From Nesterenkonia populi (lineage in GTDB: Bacteria > Actinomycetota > Actinomycetes > Actinomycetales > Micrococcaceae): DNA of 64,000 nt. How positions within the stretch are numbered: position 1 is the stretch's first letter; each line of letters begins with the position of its first letter. The stretch spans positions 1,860,001-1,924,000 of the forward strand of contig NZ_VOIL01000001.1 of NCBI RefSeq assembly GCF_007994735.1. The letters are read 5' to 3'. The notes beneath the pieces were generated by a model, which was not told where the DNA came from, did no database searches, and saw only the letters and a program-made list of their open reading frames with translations. This document shows, in pieces, positions 1 to 11,539 of this stretch. The translations under genes and the position numbers were made by a program.

Positions 1-29
1 GCCGCACATCCGGAGGAACTAAGGAGAAT

Positions 30-1271
30 ATGCCCCAGAACGACGTGGCCCACGAGCCGCCGCTGCTGACCGAGCCGAAGGACGGGGTGCCTGCGGTGAT
101 CAGCACTGCTCGCGGCCTCCGGCGGGCAGCTGATGGTCTGGCAGCAGGCACCGGACCCGTGGCGGTGGACGCCGAGCGGGCCTCCGGCTTCCGGTACGGG
201 CAGCGTGCGTTCCTCGTGCAGCTCAAGCGTGAGGGCTCCGGAATCTGGCTGATCGACCCGGAGGCGTTCACCGAGCAGACTCCCCTCTCTCCCGTCCAGG
301 AGGCGCTCGGGGACGCCGAGTGGATCCTCCACGCCTCCACCCAGGACCTCCCCTGCTTGGCTGATGCAGGAATGCACCCGCACCGGCTCTTCGACACTGA
401 GCACGCAGCCCGGCTCGCCGGGCTGCCGAAGGTAGGCCTCGGGGCAGTGACCGAGCAGCTGCTCGGTGTGCGGCTCGCCAAGGAGCATTCCGCTGCTGAT
501 TGGTCGAAACGTCCGCTGCCGGAGGACTGGCTTCGCTACGCAGCCCTCGACGTCGAGCTGCTGGTGGAGCTCAGGGGGAAGCTGCAGGAGCTCCTCGCCG
601 AGCAGGGCAAGTCCGACTGGGCCGAGCAGGAGTTCGAGTACCTCCGGACCTTCAAGCCCGCCCAGCTGCCCCCTGAGGAGCGATGGCGGAAGACCACCGG
701 GCTCAATAGGCTGAAGTCCCCGCGGAAGCTGGCCATCCTGCGCGAACTGTGGAACGCCCGGGAGTCCCTTGCTGAGAGCAAGGACATCGCACCAGGGCAC
801 CTCCTGCCTGACTCGGCCCTGGTGGCCGCCGCGGATGCGCAGCCGCGCACCGTCCCCCAGCTGCTGGATGTCCCAGGCTTCCATGGCCGCGCGGCCAAGC
901 GGGAGGCGCCCCGATGGCTGCGAGCGGTCCAGAACGGCGCCAAGGCCGAGGATCAGCCGGTCAAGCAGGGCAGAGGCTCGGGCGGCCCTCCCCCACCGCG
1001 AACCTGGCGGGATCGGAGCCCGGAGGCGTTCGCGCAGTTCCGCACCGCTCGGGCGCGGGTGCACCGGCATGCTGAGAGCATCAGCGTGATGCCCGAGACG
1101 CTGCTGGCGCCGGCAGTGCTGAAGCAGCTCTGCTGGAGCCCGCCGGAGTCTGTCGATCTTGAGACGGTCAGCTCCGCCATGGCGGAGCTGGGGGCGCGCC
1201 CCTGGCAGGTCGACCAGACGGCCGCGATCGTTGCCGTGGCAATGCTGGACCCTGACCCAGTGGGCGAGTGA
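30..1271 (+). CDS. rnd: Ribonuclease D (3'-5' exonuclease, HRDC domain)
   Basis: A 413-residue protein of the DEDD exonuclease superfamily, which trims 3' ends of structured RNAs. The first acidic pair is D47 and E49 in VAVDAERASGFRY, the second acidic residue is D106 in STQDLP, and the YxxxD motif is Y170-D174 (YAALD), so all four metal ligands are present and the enzyme should be DEDDy-type. A helical region at about 215-300 fits the HRDC nucleic-acid-binding domain. The start is supported by an AAGGAG Shine-Dalgarno sequence 5 nt upstream. The stop codon shares one base with the next gene, so the two are probably translationally coupled. The length fits actinobacterial RNase D. Confidence 0.93.
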   Translation: MPQNDVAHEPPLLTEPKDGVPAVISTARGLRRAADGLAAGTGPVAVDAERASGFRYGQRAFLVQLKREGSGIWLIDPEAFTEQTPLSPVQEALGDAEWILHASTQDLPCLADAGMHPHRLFDTEHAARLAGLPKVGLGAVTEQLLGVRLAKEHSAADWSKRPLPEDWLRYAALDVELLVELRGKLQELLAEQGKSDWAEQEFEYLRTFKPAQLPPEERWRKTTGLNRLKSPRKLAILRELWNARESLAESKDIAPGHLLPDSALVAAADAQPRTVPQLLDVPGFHGRAAKREAPRWLRAVQNGAKAEDQPVKQGRGSGGPPPPRTWRDRSPEAFAQFRTARARVHRHAESISVMPETLLAPAVLKQLCWSPPESVDLETVSSAMAELGARPWQVDQTAAIVAVAMLDPDPVGE

Positions 1272-1690
1272 TGAGCTGTTCGGCGGGCGGGTGCGCGCCC
1301 CGGCGCGACTTTCTGAAGGCGACCGCCCTGAGCGGAGCGGCCCTGGCTCTTGCCGCATGCGGCGGAGGCGGCTCAGAGGATCCGGACGCTGAGCGTCTGT
1401 GGACAGATGTTGCTCCCGAGGAGAACCTTCCAGCCGGTGAGGCGGGGGTCGCTGAGGTCGGTGACCGGATGCTGCTGGTCTACCGCCCTGATGAGGAGAG
1501 CGTGATGGTCTTCTCATCGGTATGCCCGCATGAGGGCTGCGCCGTGGGGATGGATGGGGAGCATTTTGAGTGCCCCTGCCACGGTTCCCAGTTCGAGTTC
1601 ACGGGCGAACGCATCGCCGGCCCCGCGCAGGAGGACCTGACCTCCTACGAGGCAGAGATCACCGAGGGAATGATCCGCGCCCGCCTCTGA
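1271..1690 (+). CDS. Tat-exported Rieske [2Fe-2S] lipoprotein
   Basis: A 139-residue protein with a twin-arginine signal (RRDFLK, residues 11-16) that ends in a lipobox (ALAAC), so it should be exported folded by Tat and then lipidated. The mature domain has the Rieske cluster motifs CPHEGC and CPCHGS, giving two Cys and two His ligands. Such small soluble Rieske proteins are usually electron-transfer components, but the partner cannot be read from the sequence. An in-frame GTG lies one codon earlier (1268). ATG at 1271 is preferred because it overlaps the RNase D stop. The neighbouring RNase D gives no functional clue. Confidence 0.88.
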   Translation: MSCSAGGCAPRRDFLKATALSGAALALAACGGGGSEDPDAERLWTDVAPEENLPAGEAGVAEVGDRMLLVYRPDEESVMVFSSVCPHEGCAVGMDGEHFECPCHGSQFEFTGERIAGPAQEDLTSYEAEITEGMIRARL

Positions 1691-1710
1691 GGCATTCGAC
1701 GCCCCAGCTT

Positions 1711-1730
1711 CCCCGCGGCCATCAGCGGGG
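1711..1730. terminator. Short GC hairpin between convergent genes
   Basis: CCCCGC (1711-1716) pairs with GCGGGG (1725-1730) around an 8-nt loop. It lies between the Rieske gene and the dxs stop and covers that stop. There is no T-tract, so a terminator role is inference from position. Confidence 0.35.
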
Positions 1731-3719
1731 GCGCTGCTGGAAGATCGGAATCTCCCCGGTGGGCAAGTCCTCTCCGGGCAGCCGACGTGCAAACGGAACC
1801 TTGGTGCCGAGCACCTGGGCGACGGTGTCCTGAGCGATCTGCGCGGCAGTGAGGCCGACCCGCTCCAGCACCTGGTCCCGGGAGCCGTGCGCCAAGAACT
1901 CCACCGGCAGGCCCACCTCATTCAGGGCAGTGTCCACCCCGGAGGCACGCATCTCCTGGCGAATCCGGGAGCCCACTCCCCCGGCCTTCACGCCGTCCTC
2001 GATGCAGACGACGATCCGATGCCGAGCAGCAAGGGACACCACCGAGGCAGGCACCGGCAGCACCCAGCGCGGATCGACCACAGTGGCAGTGATGCCCTGG
2101 TCCTCCAGACGCTTGGCAAGATCCAGGGACAGCTCCCCCATGGTGCCCACCGAGACGACGAGCACATCGTTGGAGTACACGCCGTCCTGGGGCGCGGTGC
2201 TGGCGTGGAGCACGTCCACCCCATCATCGAACCGCTCCAGGGCGCCCAGCTCGTCATTGACCGAACCCTTGGAGAACCGGACCACAGTGGGCGCGTCCTC
2301 CACGGCCACCGCCTCGCGCAGCTCCTCCCGCAGGCGGGTGGAGTCCCGCGGCGCCGCAATCCGCAGGCCCGGGACGATCTGCAGCAGAGACAGGTCCCAC
2401 ATGCCGTGGTGGCTCGGACCGTCGGGACCTGTCACACCGGCACGGTCCAGCACCAGGGTGACCCCGGCCCTGTGCAGCGCCACGTCCATCAGCAGCTGGT
2501 CGAAGGCGCGATTCAGGAAGGTCGCGTACACAGCGATCACAGGGTGAAGCCCGCCGTAGGCCAGACCCGCGGCCGAGGTGACCGCGTGCTGCTCGGCGAT
2601 CCCGACGTCGTAGACACGCTCGGGGAAGCGCGCCGCCATCGTGGAGAGGCCCACGGGGGTCATCATGGCGCCGGTGAGCGCGACGACGTCCTCACGCTCC
2701 TCAGCGATGGCGGCGATCTCCTCCTCGAACACCGACGTCCAAGAGCGCGCCGAGCCCCGGGAGACCGGGTCCCCGGTCTCAGGGTCGATGACGCCGACGG
2801 CGTGCATCTGATCAGCCTCGTCGGCTCGGGCAGGCGCATAGCCGCGCCCCTTCTCCGTCATCGCATGGACCAGCACCGGGCCGCCGTAATTGCGGGCGTC
2901 GGTGAGCGCCTCCTCGAGGGCCGCCTGGTCATGCCCATCGATGGGGCCGATGTACTTGATGCCCAGGTCCTCGAAGAGCCCCTGCGGGTTCCAGAAGTCC
3001 TTCGCGCCCTTCTTGGCGGCGTGCAGGCTGCGGTAGACCATCTGCGACATCGGGCCGCCGTCCTGCAGCCGATGCTTCGTGCCGTCCAGCAGGTTCTCGT
3101 AGACACGGTGAGTGCGCACCTTGTCGAGGACACCGCGCCTCAGTTTGTAGAGCTGGTCCGCCAGCCCGCCCACCGTCGGGGCGTAGGAGCGGCCGTTGTC
3201 GTTGACGACGATCACCACCCGCCGGTCCTTGTCCGCCGCGATGTTGTTGACGGCCTCCCATGCCATGCCGCCGGTGAGCGCGCCGTCGCCGATGACGGGG
3301 ATCACGAAGCGATCTCCCTCCCCCCGCAGCTGGTAGGCCCGGGAGATGCCGTCCGCCCACGAGAGGGATGAGGAGGCGTGGGAGGACTGAACGATGTCGT
3401 GAGGCGACTCAGACCGCTCCGGGTAGCCGGAGAGCCCGCCCTGCTTGCGCAGAGTGGTGAAATCCTGACGGCCGGTGACCAGCTTATGCACGTAGGACTG
3501 GTGGCCGGTGTCGAAGATGATTGAGTCCCGCGGGGAGTCGAACACCCGGTGGATGGCCAGGGTCAGCTCCACGACGCCGAGGTTGGGCCCCAGGTGTCCG
3601 CCGGTGGCCGAAACGTTGGCGATGAGGAAGGCGCGGGTCTCTTCCGCAAGGCGCTCGAGCTGCTCGGCGCTGAGGCGGCTCAGGTCCTGCGGAGACCCGA
3701 TGGTGGGCAGAATGCTCAT
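1722..3719 (-). CDS. dxs: 1-deoxy-D-xylulose-5-phosphate synthase
   Basis: A 665-residue thiamine-diphosphate enzyme that condenses pyruvate and glyceraldehyde 3-phosphate in the first step of the MEP isoprenoid pathway. The ThDP-binding GDGALTGG motif is at 144-151, conserved His residues lie in GGHLGPNLG (H42) and GHQSYVH (H73), the glutamate of the cofactor-activating region is in GIAEQHAV, and the substrate loop [10 protein letters not shown] is intact. Length and domain order match the family. The ATG at 3719 has no Shine-Dalgarno sequence but is preceded by TACCAT with a 6-nt spacer, so the mRNA is probably leaderless. It is transcribed alone, with a hairpin separating it from acnA upstream. 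Confidence 0.97.
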   Translation of the reverse strand: MSILPTIGSPQDLSRLSAEQLERLAEETRAFLIANVSATGGHLGPNLGVVELTLAIHRVFDSPRDSIIFDTGHQSYVHKLVTGRQDFTTLRKQGGLSGYPERSESPHDIVQSSHASSSLSWADGISRAYQLRGEGDRFVIPVIGDGALTGGMAWEAVNNIAADKDRRVVIVVNDNGRSYAPTVGGLADQLYKLRRGVLDKVRTHRVYENLLDGTKHRLQDGGPMSQMVYRSLHAAKKGAKDFWNPQGLFEDLGIKYIGPIDGHDQAALEEALTDARNYGGPVLVHAMTEKGRGYAPARADEADQMHAVGVIDPETGDPVSRGSARSWTSVFEEEIAAIAEEREDVVALTGAMMTPVGLSTMAARFPERVYDVGIAEQHAVTSAAGLAYGGLHPVIAVYATFLNRAFDQLLMDVALHRAGVTLVLDRAGVTGPDGPSHHGMWDLSLLQIVPGLRIAAPRDSTRLREELREAVAVEDAPTVVRFSKGSVNDELGALERFDDGVDVLHASTAPQDGVYSNDVLVVSVGTMGELSLDLAKRLEDQGITATVVDPRWVLPVPASVVSLAARHRIVVCIEDGVKAGGVGSRIRQEMRASGVDTALNEVGLPVEFLAHGSRDQVLERVGLTAAQIAQDTVAQVLGTKVPFARRLPGEDLPTGEIPIFQQRPR

Positions 3720-3725
3720 CCGACT

Positions 3726-3731
3726 ATGGTA
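3726..3731 (-). promoter_or_regulatory. Candidate -10 (TACCAT) of leaderless dxs
   Basis: On the minus strand TACCAT matches TANNNT and sits 6 nt before the dxs ATG, with no ribosome binding site between them. No convincing -35 is seen. Confidence 0.5.
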
Positions 3732-3770
3732 CCCAGCCCCGCCGGCGCAGGCTCAACATTCTGGGCGCAG

Positions 3771-3809
3771 CAGAGCGGGGCCCGGCCGCCTAGGCCGAAC
3801 CCCGCTCTG
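3771..3809 (-). terminator. Hairpin terminator downstream of acnA
   Basis: CAGAGCGGGG (3771-3780) is perfectly complementary to CCCCGCTCTG (3800-3809), a 10-bp stem with a 19-nt loop that can itself pair in part. It lies 40 nt beyond the acnA stop and before the dxs promoter. There is no T-tract. Confidence 0.65.
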
Positions 3810-3847
3810 TCTGTCTGATGTCAGCGCGAAGGCTGATCCTCAGCGAA

Positions 3848-6679
<2,832 letters not shown>

Positions 6680-6866
6680 GCGGGACTCCTTTGTCTAGTT
6701 GACCGAACTGACGCGGGCCTCGGACTTGGGCGCGACCGATGACCTCGTCGTGATTCAGGGACCATCCTACTCACACGTGAAGCCCGAATGTGTTCGGAGA
6801 CACAGGGGCAGCCCTCCCGACGGGCCCATGCAGCCTGCGGAGGCCGCGGCCCCCACGCCTGAAGTC

Positions 6867-8303
6867 TCAGCGTCGGAATACGGCAACAGATTCCATGTGA
6901 TGGGTGTTGGGATACATGTCGATGACCTCGAGATCGCGCATGTGCCAGCCCAGCCGAGCCAGAGCCTTCGCGTCACGGGCGAAGGAGGCCGGGTCGCAGG
7001 AGACGTAGATGATCTCTGCGGGCGCGGAGGCGTCCACCCCCGCGAGCACCCTCTCCCCCGCACCGGCGCGGGGCGGATCGATGAGGACGAGGTCGCAGCG
7101 GCGCAGCCGTGGAAGCACCTGCTCCACGGGAGCCTGGACCACCTCCGCATGCTTCACACCGTCGAAGAGCCTCGCCGCGCTGGCTGAGGACGCCTCGGCC
7201 GCCTCCACGGCGAGCACCCGGCCCCCCGAGCCGACACGGTCCGCAGCCCAGGCGGTGAAGAGCCCCGCACCCGCGTAGAGATCGGCTGCGGAGCCCCCGG
7301 GCCCCAGCGAGGCCATACGGTCCACAGCAGCGGTCAGCGCCTCCGGCGCGCCGCGGTGGATCTGCCAGAAGCTCTCCGCCTGAAGGTCTATGTGAGTGCG
7401 GGGACCCTCCGGCGCCGCAACGGGGAGCGGCAGCGGCTCCGCCACAGAGCGTGAGCCCCACAGCACCTCATGCTCCACCTGAACGGGAAGGTTGCGGGGT
7501 CGGCGTACGCCCCGCCGCTTGGTCGATCGCTGCTTGGGGCTGTCCTCCGCCCGGGCCACGATGAGGCTGCCGACCTCAGGAGTCTTCCCTGCAGCCGCGG
7601 CCAGACGCTGCTCCAGCCCGGGCGCCGCCCCCTGGACCCGAACGATCGCGGTGACGGGCCCCCTGCCGCCCGGTGCGATCAGGTCGACGCGCTCGGCACC
7701 GGTGAAGTCCCAGCCGAAGAGCGGCGAGTCGGCGATGGGCTCAGCCGCCAGCGGCATGCTGGACACTGGGATCAGCGCACGATCCCGGTGCGGCCGCATA
7801 GCGAGCTTTCCGCCGGCCCCGACGGCGAAGCCGGCGCGGGTCCGCCAGTGCCGCCCTGCACCGTCACCGTCCAGATCGGTCACACGAGACTCTCCCTCAG
7901 CGGTCAGATGCGCGGGGTCAAAGCCTTCCCGGCTCAGCGCATCACTGGAGATGTCACCGATGCGGGCAAGCTGGTCACGGAAGACGTGGGCTTTGATGCG
8001 GCGCTGGTGAGACAGGCTGACATGACCCAGCTCGGCCCCGCCCACGGGGAGCGTGCCGGCATCATATGCTGCCGCCGCATCGGCGGCGGGCCATGGGTGC
8101 TGACGCCGGTGCTCCGAGGGTTCCAGCACTGCGACGGCGTCGGCTCGCCAGAATTTGGCGCTGGCCCCGCCGTCGGTCACTGCTGCCTGCACGGTCTCAC
8201 CTGGAATGGCGTGACGGACGAAGACGACCCGTCCTTCGTGGCGGGCGACGCAGTGGCCTCCATGGGCCATCGGGCCCACCTCGAGGGTGAGCAGCTCAGT
8301 CAC
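6867..8303 (-). CDS. TrmA/RlmD-family 23S rRNA or tRNA m5U methyltransferase
   Basis: A 478-residue class I SAM-dependent RNA (uracil-5-)methyltransferase-like protein. Residues 1-60 form a TRAM RNA-binding domain (GPMAHGGHCVARHEGRVVFV). The Rossmann motif DLYAGAGLFT is in the C-terminal half, followed by LIDPPRAGAGE and YVSCDPASFARD, which carries the predicted catalytic cysteine. I see no clear four-cysteine Fe-S motif of the RlmD type, so the exact target base is not assigned. The start is GTG at 8303 and overlaps the upstream DUF3159 gene by 8 bp, showing tight operon coupling. Confidence 0.88.
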   Translation of the reverse strand: MTELLTLEVGPMAHGGHCVARHEGRVVFVRHAIPGETVQAAVTDGGASAKFWRADAVAVLEPSEHRRQHPWPAADAAAAYDAGTLPVGGAELGHVSLSHQRRIKAHVFRDQLARIGDISSDALSREGFDPAHLTAEGESRVTDLDGDGAGRHWRTRAGFAVGAGGKLAMRPHRDRALIPVSSMPLAAEPIADSPLFGWDFTGAERVDLIAPGGRGPVTAIVRVQGAAPGLEQRLAAAAGKTPEVGSLIVARAEDSPKQRSTKRRGVRRPRNLPVQVEHEVLWGSRSVAEPLPLPVAAPEGPRTHIDLQAESFWQIHRGAPEALTAAVDRMASLGPGGSAADLYAGAGLFTAWAADRVGSGGRVLAVEAAEASSASAARLFDGVKHAEVVQAPVEQVLPRLRRCDLVLIDPPRAGAGERVLAGVDASAPAEIIYVSCDPASFARDAKALARLGWHMRDLEVIDMYPNTHHMESVAVFRR

Positions 8304-9057
8304 GGGCCGGCTCCGGACGGGCTCCCTCGTCCGGCTGGGCCTCAGCAGCCTCCCCGGTGACCTGCGGGCGAGTGATCATCCACCCGATCCAGAGGCCGAG
8401 GGCCCACAGCGGCACGCCCATGACCAGACGAGCGGTGCCCAGGGGCCCGAACGTGTCGGCGAAATAGAGCGGCACCTGGACCAGCAGGCGCAGAGACATG
8501 ATGCAGACGAGGATCCAGGTAGCCAGTGCGTAGCGCCGGCGCAGCACGTCGTGCTGGCGCCAGGCCACCCCCTGACCGCGGATGAATCCGAAGAGGAGAC
8601 CCACCACGGGCCACTTCACGCCGATGGAGATGATGAATGCGGTGATGTAGAGCGCGTTGACCAGCATCCCCAGAATGTAGAAGTCTCGGGCCTCCCCGGT
8701 CTGCTGGGCGACCAAGGCGCAGAGCCCCACGCCGACCATCCCGGAGACCGCCTGGACGAGAGTGCCGCGCTGGATCAGCCGGACGGCGGCGAACATGCCC
8801 GCCACCACCAGTGAGCTGATCAGTGCCGGCCCGAGCTCCTCGGTGAGGATGAAGACGATGAGGAACGCGGCCGGGGGCAGAGTGGCCTCGGCCAGACCCC
8901 GCCACCCGCCGATGGAGGTCCAGACGTCCAATGACCCGTCGTCGCGGGCATGCAGCTTGGCGCCGGCCTGAGCGGAGAGCTGCTCCCCCACCTCGTCGGC
9001 GCGGGAGCGGTCCTCCGCAGGAACCTGCAGCTGCCGGGGCTGGTCGTGATCCGTCAT
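8296..9057 (-). CDS. DUF3159 membrane protein
   Basis: A 253-residue integral membrane protein. A soluble N-terminus of about 50 residues is followed by roughly six hydrophobic segments, beginning at about residue 60 (LPPAAFLIVFILTEELG). The arrangement and the SIGGWRGLAEATLP motif match DUF3159, a family confined to Actinobacteria whose function is unknown. It is separated from the DUF3710 gene by 2 nt and overlaps the RNA methyltransferase by 8 bp, so it is the middle gene of an operon running dut-DUF3710-DUF3159-methyltransferase. No transport or enzymatic motif can be pointed to. Confidence 0.85.
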   Translation of the reverse strand: MTDHDQPRQLQVPAEDRSRADEVGEQLSAQAGAKLHARDDGSLDVWTSIGGWRGLAEATLPPAAFLIVFILTEELGPALISSLVVAGMFAAVRLIQRGTLVQAVSGMVGVGLCALVAQQTGEARDFYILGMLVNALYITAFIISIGVKWPVVGLLFGFIRGQGVAWRQHDVLRRRYALATWILVCIMSLRLLVQVPLYFADTFGPLGTARLVMGVPLWALGLWIGWMITRPQVTGEAAEAQPDEGARPEPARD

Positions 9058-9059
9058 CG

Positions 9060-9908
9060 TCAGTTCTGCGTGTTCCCGGCCGTGCCGCGGTGCACGCCGT
9101 TGCTGGAGGCCGTGCGGCCCTGCTGGCCGCCCTGGGAGCGACGGGGCACGCTGACCCGTTTGGCGCCCTCGGGAGGCTTCAGGGGGAGCAGCTCACGCGG
9201 GGGCAGGGGCTCATCGCCCCGGCTGACCACCAGATGGGAGAAGAGGGTCTCCACACCCGCTGCGGCCTTTCGGTCGATGGCACCCTTGCCGCCGATGACC
9301 CCGCGGAGGAACCAGCGGCGTCCCTCGAACCCGATGAACCGGGCAGCGCGCCACCCTTGGCGTCCATCCTTGAGAGTGGTCGGCACACGAGCGTGCAGCT
9401 CTTTGCCGAAGGGGCCGTCGATGTGCTTGGCACGGCCCTTCTGCTTGACCACGGACTCTTCGATCTGGCTGCGCACATCATCCCAGGTGCCGCCGGACTT
9501 CGGGGCGGAGAACGCCTGGACCTGCAGGCTGGCGTCGCCGATCCTGATGGTCAGGGAGACCACCTTCTTCGACTTCTGGTCGATGTCCAGGCGCACCTGC
9601 TGGTTCTTCACGCCGGGCACAAGCAGCGAGCCGAAGTTGATGTAGCCCTTGGTGGAGGCCAGGTCGCTGATGTCCCGCGGAGTGCGCTCGGACAGAACGG
9701 CCTGGGCACGTTCAGCGCCGGCCTCCTCGGCGGGCTGCTGGGCCGGGTCGGAGGAGGCCACGAGGTCGGTGTCGTCGTGATCAGAGCCTGCCTCCGCCTG
9801 AGTGATGTCCACCTGGTCGGCAGGGTTCTCCTCGTCCTGGGACAGGGCCTCCTTGATCGTGGCGGGCCGGTTGGCCTCGTCCTTGCTCCTCTTTCCGAAA
9901 AGGGCCAT
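9060..9908 (-). CDS. DUF3710 protein
   Basis: A 282-residue protein of unknown function. It opens with a basic segment (MALFGKRSKDEA), then an acidic, probably disordered stretch to about residue 95, then a globular DUF3710 core (INFGSLLVPG onward) and a basic tail rich in Arg, Gly and Gln. No signal peptide or membrane helix is seen. The start has an AAGGAG sequence 7 nt upstream. It sits between dut and DUF3159 in a neighbourhood shared across Actinobacteria. Function cannot be inferred beyond the conserved linkage. Confidence 0.85.
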   Translation of the reverse strand: MALFGKRSKDEANRPATIKEALSQDEENPADQVDITQAEAGSDHDDTDLVASSDPAQQPAEEAGAERAQAVLSERTPRDISDLASTKGYINFGSLLVPGVKNQQVRLDIDQKSKKVVSLTIRIGDASLQVQAFSAPKSGGTWDDVRSQIEESVVKQKGRAKHIDGPFGKELHARVPTTLKDGRQGWRAARFIGFEGRRWFLRGVIGGKGAIDRKAAAGVETLFSHLVVSRGDEPLPPRELLPLKPPEGAKRVSVPRRSQGGQQGRTASSNGVHRGTAGNTQN

Positions 9909-9971
9909 GGTCTCTCCTTCGCTGTGTATCCGTGCCGGTCCGTTCCTCCGGGGGTGAAGCAGGTGCGGCGC

Positions 9972-10424
9972 TCAGCGCCCGGTCGAGCCGAAGCCGCCTG
10001 TTCCGCGTGCGCTGCCGGGCAGCTCGTCCACCGTGCGGAAGACCGCTTGGCCCACCCGCTGCAGCACCAGCTGGGCGATGCGGTCGCCGCGGGTGATGCT
10101 CACCGGCTCCTCGCGGTCGGTGTTCAGCAGCAGCACTCTGATCTCTCCGCGGTAGCCGGCGTCAATGGTGCCGGGGGCGTTCACCAGCGCGACCCCGTGC
10201 TTCGCCGCGAGCCCTGAGCGCGGGTGAACCAGCCCCACCCAGCCCTCAGGGATGGCGAGGGCGACGCCGGTGGGCACCATGCGGCGCTCTCCGGGCTGCA
10301 GGGTGAAGGCCTCGGCGCTGCGCAGATCTGCGCCAGCATCCCCCGGGGAGGCGTAGGAGGGAGCCGGAAGTTCGGGGTCCAGCCGGACGATCGGTATGTC
10401 GACGGCGTCGTGCTCTGTGCTCAC
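9972..10424 (-). CDS. dut: dUTP diphosphatase
   Basis: A 150-residue trimeric dUTPase that hydrolyses dUTP to dUMP and pyrophosphate, keeping uracil out of DNA. Family motifs are visible in order: DAGADLRS (motif 1), [11 protein letters not shown] (motif 2), [14 protein letters not shown] (motif 3, with the catalytic Asp), RGDRIAQLV (motif 4) and the C-terminal GGFGSTG (motif 5). GTG at 10424 is chosen because it gives the usual family length and has a GAGG sequence upstream. An in-frame ATG at 10475 would add 17 unconserved residues. The gene lies 57 nt after DUF3093. Confidence 0.95.
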   Translation of the reverse strand: MSTEHDAVDIPIVRLDPELPAPSYASPGDAGADLRSAEAFTLQPGERRMVPTGVALAIPEGWVGLVHPRSGLAAKHGVALVNAPGTIDAGYRGEIRVLLLNTDREEPVSITRGDRIAQLVLQRVGQAVFRTVDELPGSARGTGGFGSTGR

Positions 10425-10481
10425 GCCCTCGATTCTACTGGTCAGCGCGGGCACTTCCTGCGGCCCCGTCCTCACACGAGA

Positions 10482-10952
10482 TCAGGAGGCGGTGGAGCTG
10501 CGCGGCTGCTCGGCGGAGCCCAGGGCACTGAGCACGTCCTGAGGATTCCGTGTGGAGAACAGCCAATAGGGAGTGGGGTCTGAGGGGTCGGTGATCTCGG
10601 CGGTGATCACGGGACCGATCCAGCCCCGCACGCACTGGTATGAGCGGGCATCGAAGCCTGGGCCGAGCTGCTCCCGTGCGGCATCCTCGGTGTGGCCGAC
10701 CACCCTGCCGACGTCACCACGCTCGATCTGAGCACGTCCGGCCCGCAGATGCGTCTCAGTGACCTCCACGCGGGGAGTGGTGACGACCAGGGCGAAGGCG
10801 CACAGAGAGATGCCGGCAAACATCGACAGCACTCCCCAGAAGATGTCGATCGGGAAGAAAATGGTCGAGAAGCTCGCCCCGATGAGCACCGCGGCGGTCC
10901 ACAGCCACCAGGACGGCCACAGCTTCTCGGAGTAGATGACCTTCTCAGCCAC
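10482..10952 (-). CDS. DUF3093 membrane protein
   Basis: A 156-residue protein with two adjacent transmembrane segments at about residues 13-55 (WWLWTAAVLIG, GVLSMFAGISLCAFALVV) followed by a cytoplasmic domain in which HLRAGRAQIERGDVG and PYWLFSTRNP are the typical DUF3093 signatures. The fold resembles small PH-like membrane-associated domains, but this is inference. The GTG start at 10952 is 6 nt after the DUF4193 stop, so both are co-transcribed upstream of dut. Function unknown. Confidence 0.85.
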   Translation of the reverse strand: MAEKVIYSEKLWPSWWLWTAAVLIGASFSTIFFPIDIFWGVLSMFAGISLCAFALVVTTPRVEVTETHLRAGRAQIERGDVGRVVGHTEDAAREQLGPGFDARSYQCVRGWIGPVITAEITDPSDPTPYWLFSTRNPQDVLSALGSAEQPRSSTAS

Positions 10953-10958
10953 CGAGGA

Positions 10959-11255
10959 TCAGCCTTCGCAGTCGGAGCAGATGAGCACCCCGTCGCGCTC
11001 GACCGCCTGGGAGCGGTGGCGGACCAGGAAGCAGGAGCCGCAGGTGAACTCATCAGTCTGGGCGGGCAGCACCCGGACCTGCAGCTCCTCGTCGGAGAGG
11101 TCAGCGCCGGGAAGCTCGAAGCCTTCGGCCGCCTCTGCCTCGTCCTCATCGACGACGGCGGACTGGCGGCTTCCCGAGCGGTTCTTCAGCTCCTCGATGG
11201 AGTCCTCGTTCGACTCGTCGTCGTTCTTGCGCGGCGCATCGTAATCGGTAGCCAT
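10959..11255 (-). CDS. DUF4193 zinc-ribbon-like protein
   Basis: A 98-residue, very acidic actinobacterial protein. Its C-terminal half carries CGSC and CSDC pairs (CxxC-x20-CxxC), enough for one zinc site. The N-terminus is charged and probably disordered. It is the first gene of the minus-strand operon DUF4193-DUF3093-dut-DUF3710-DUF3159-methyltransferase. A GGAG sequence 8 nt upstream supports the start. Its role is not known. The 284-bp region between it and sepH is the promoter region for both directions. Confidence 0.87.
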   Translation of the reverse strand: MATDYDAPRKNDDESNEDSIEELKNRSGSRQSAVVDEDEAEAAEGFELPGADLSDEELQVRVLPAQTDEFTCGSCFLVRHRSQAVERDGVLICSDCEG

Positions 11256-11539
11256 ATCTGCTGCTCCACTCGTGGGTCCGTCCGCCCCGCACTGGTCGGC
11301 GCACCGGCGGGGACACTTCAGGTCGCACAGATTGTGTCTTATGAGGCCTGCCTGGACAAATCGGTTCAGCGGGGGGCGGAAACTGCCTCCGCCGGGGGTG
11401 CCTCAACCTCGGCTTGAGCGGCCTGGGTGTGGCGTGCGGCACCGCGGAGTAGGGTTGCCCCTCAAGATGGGTCGCCTGTTCATGCAGACGTGCCCGGCCA
11501 GTTCCCGCAAGCCTTCATTCATGGGGAGGTCCGTTCAGG

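Noticed and set aside
1887..3371. Long plus-strand frame antisense to dxs
   Set aside because: It has no family motif and has the composition of a mirror of dxs codons.
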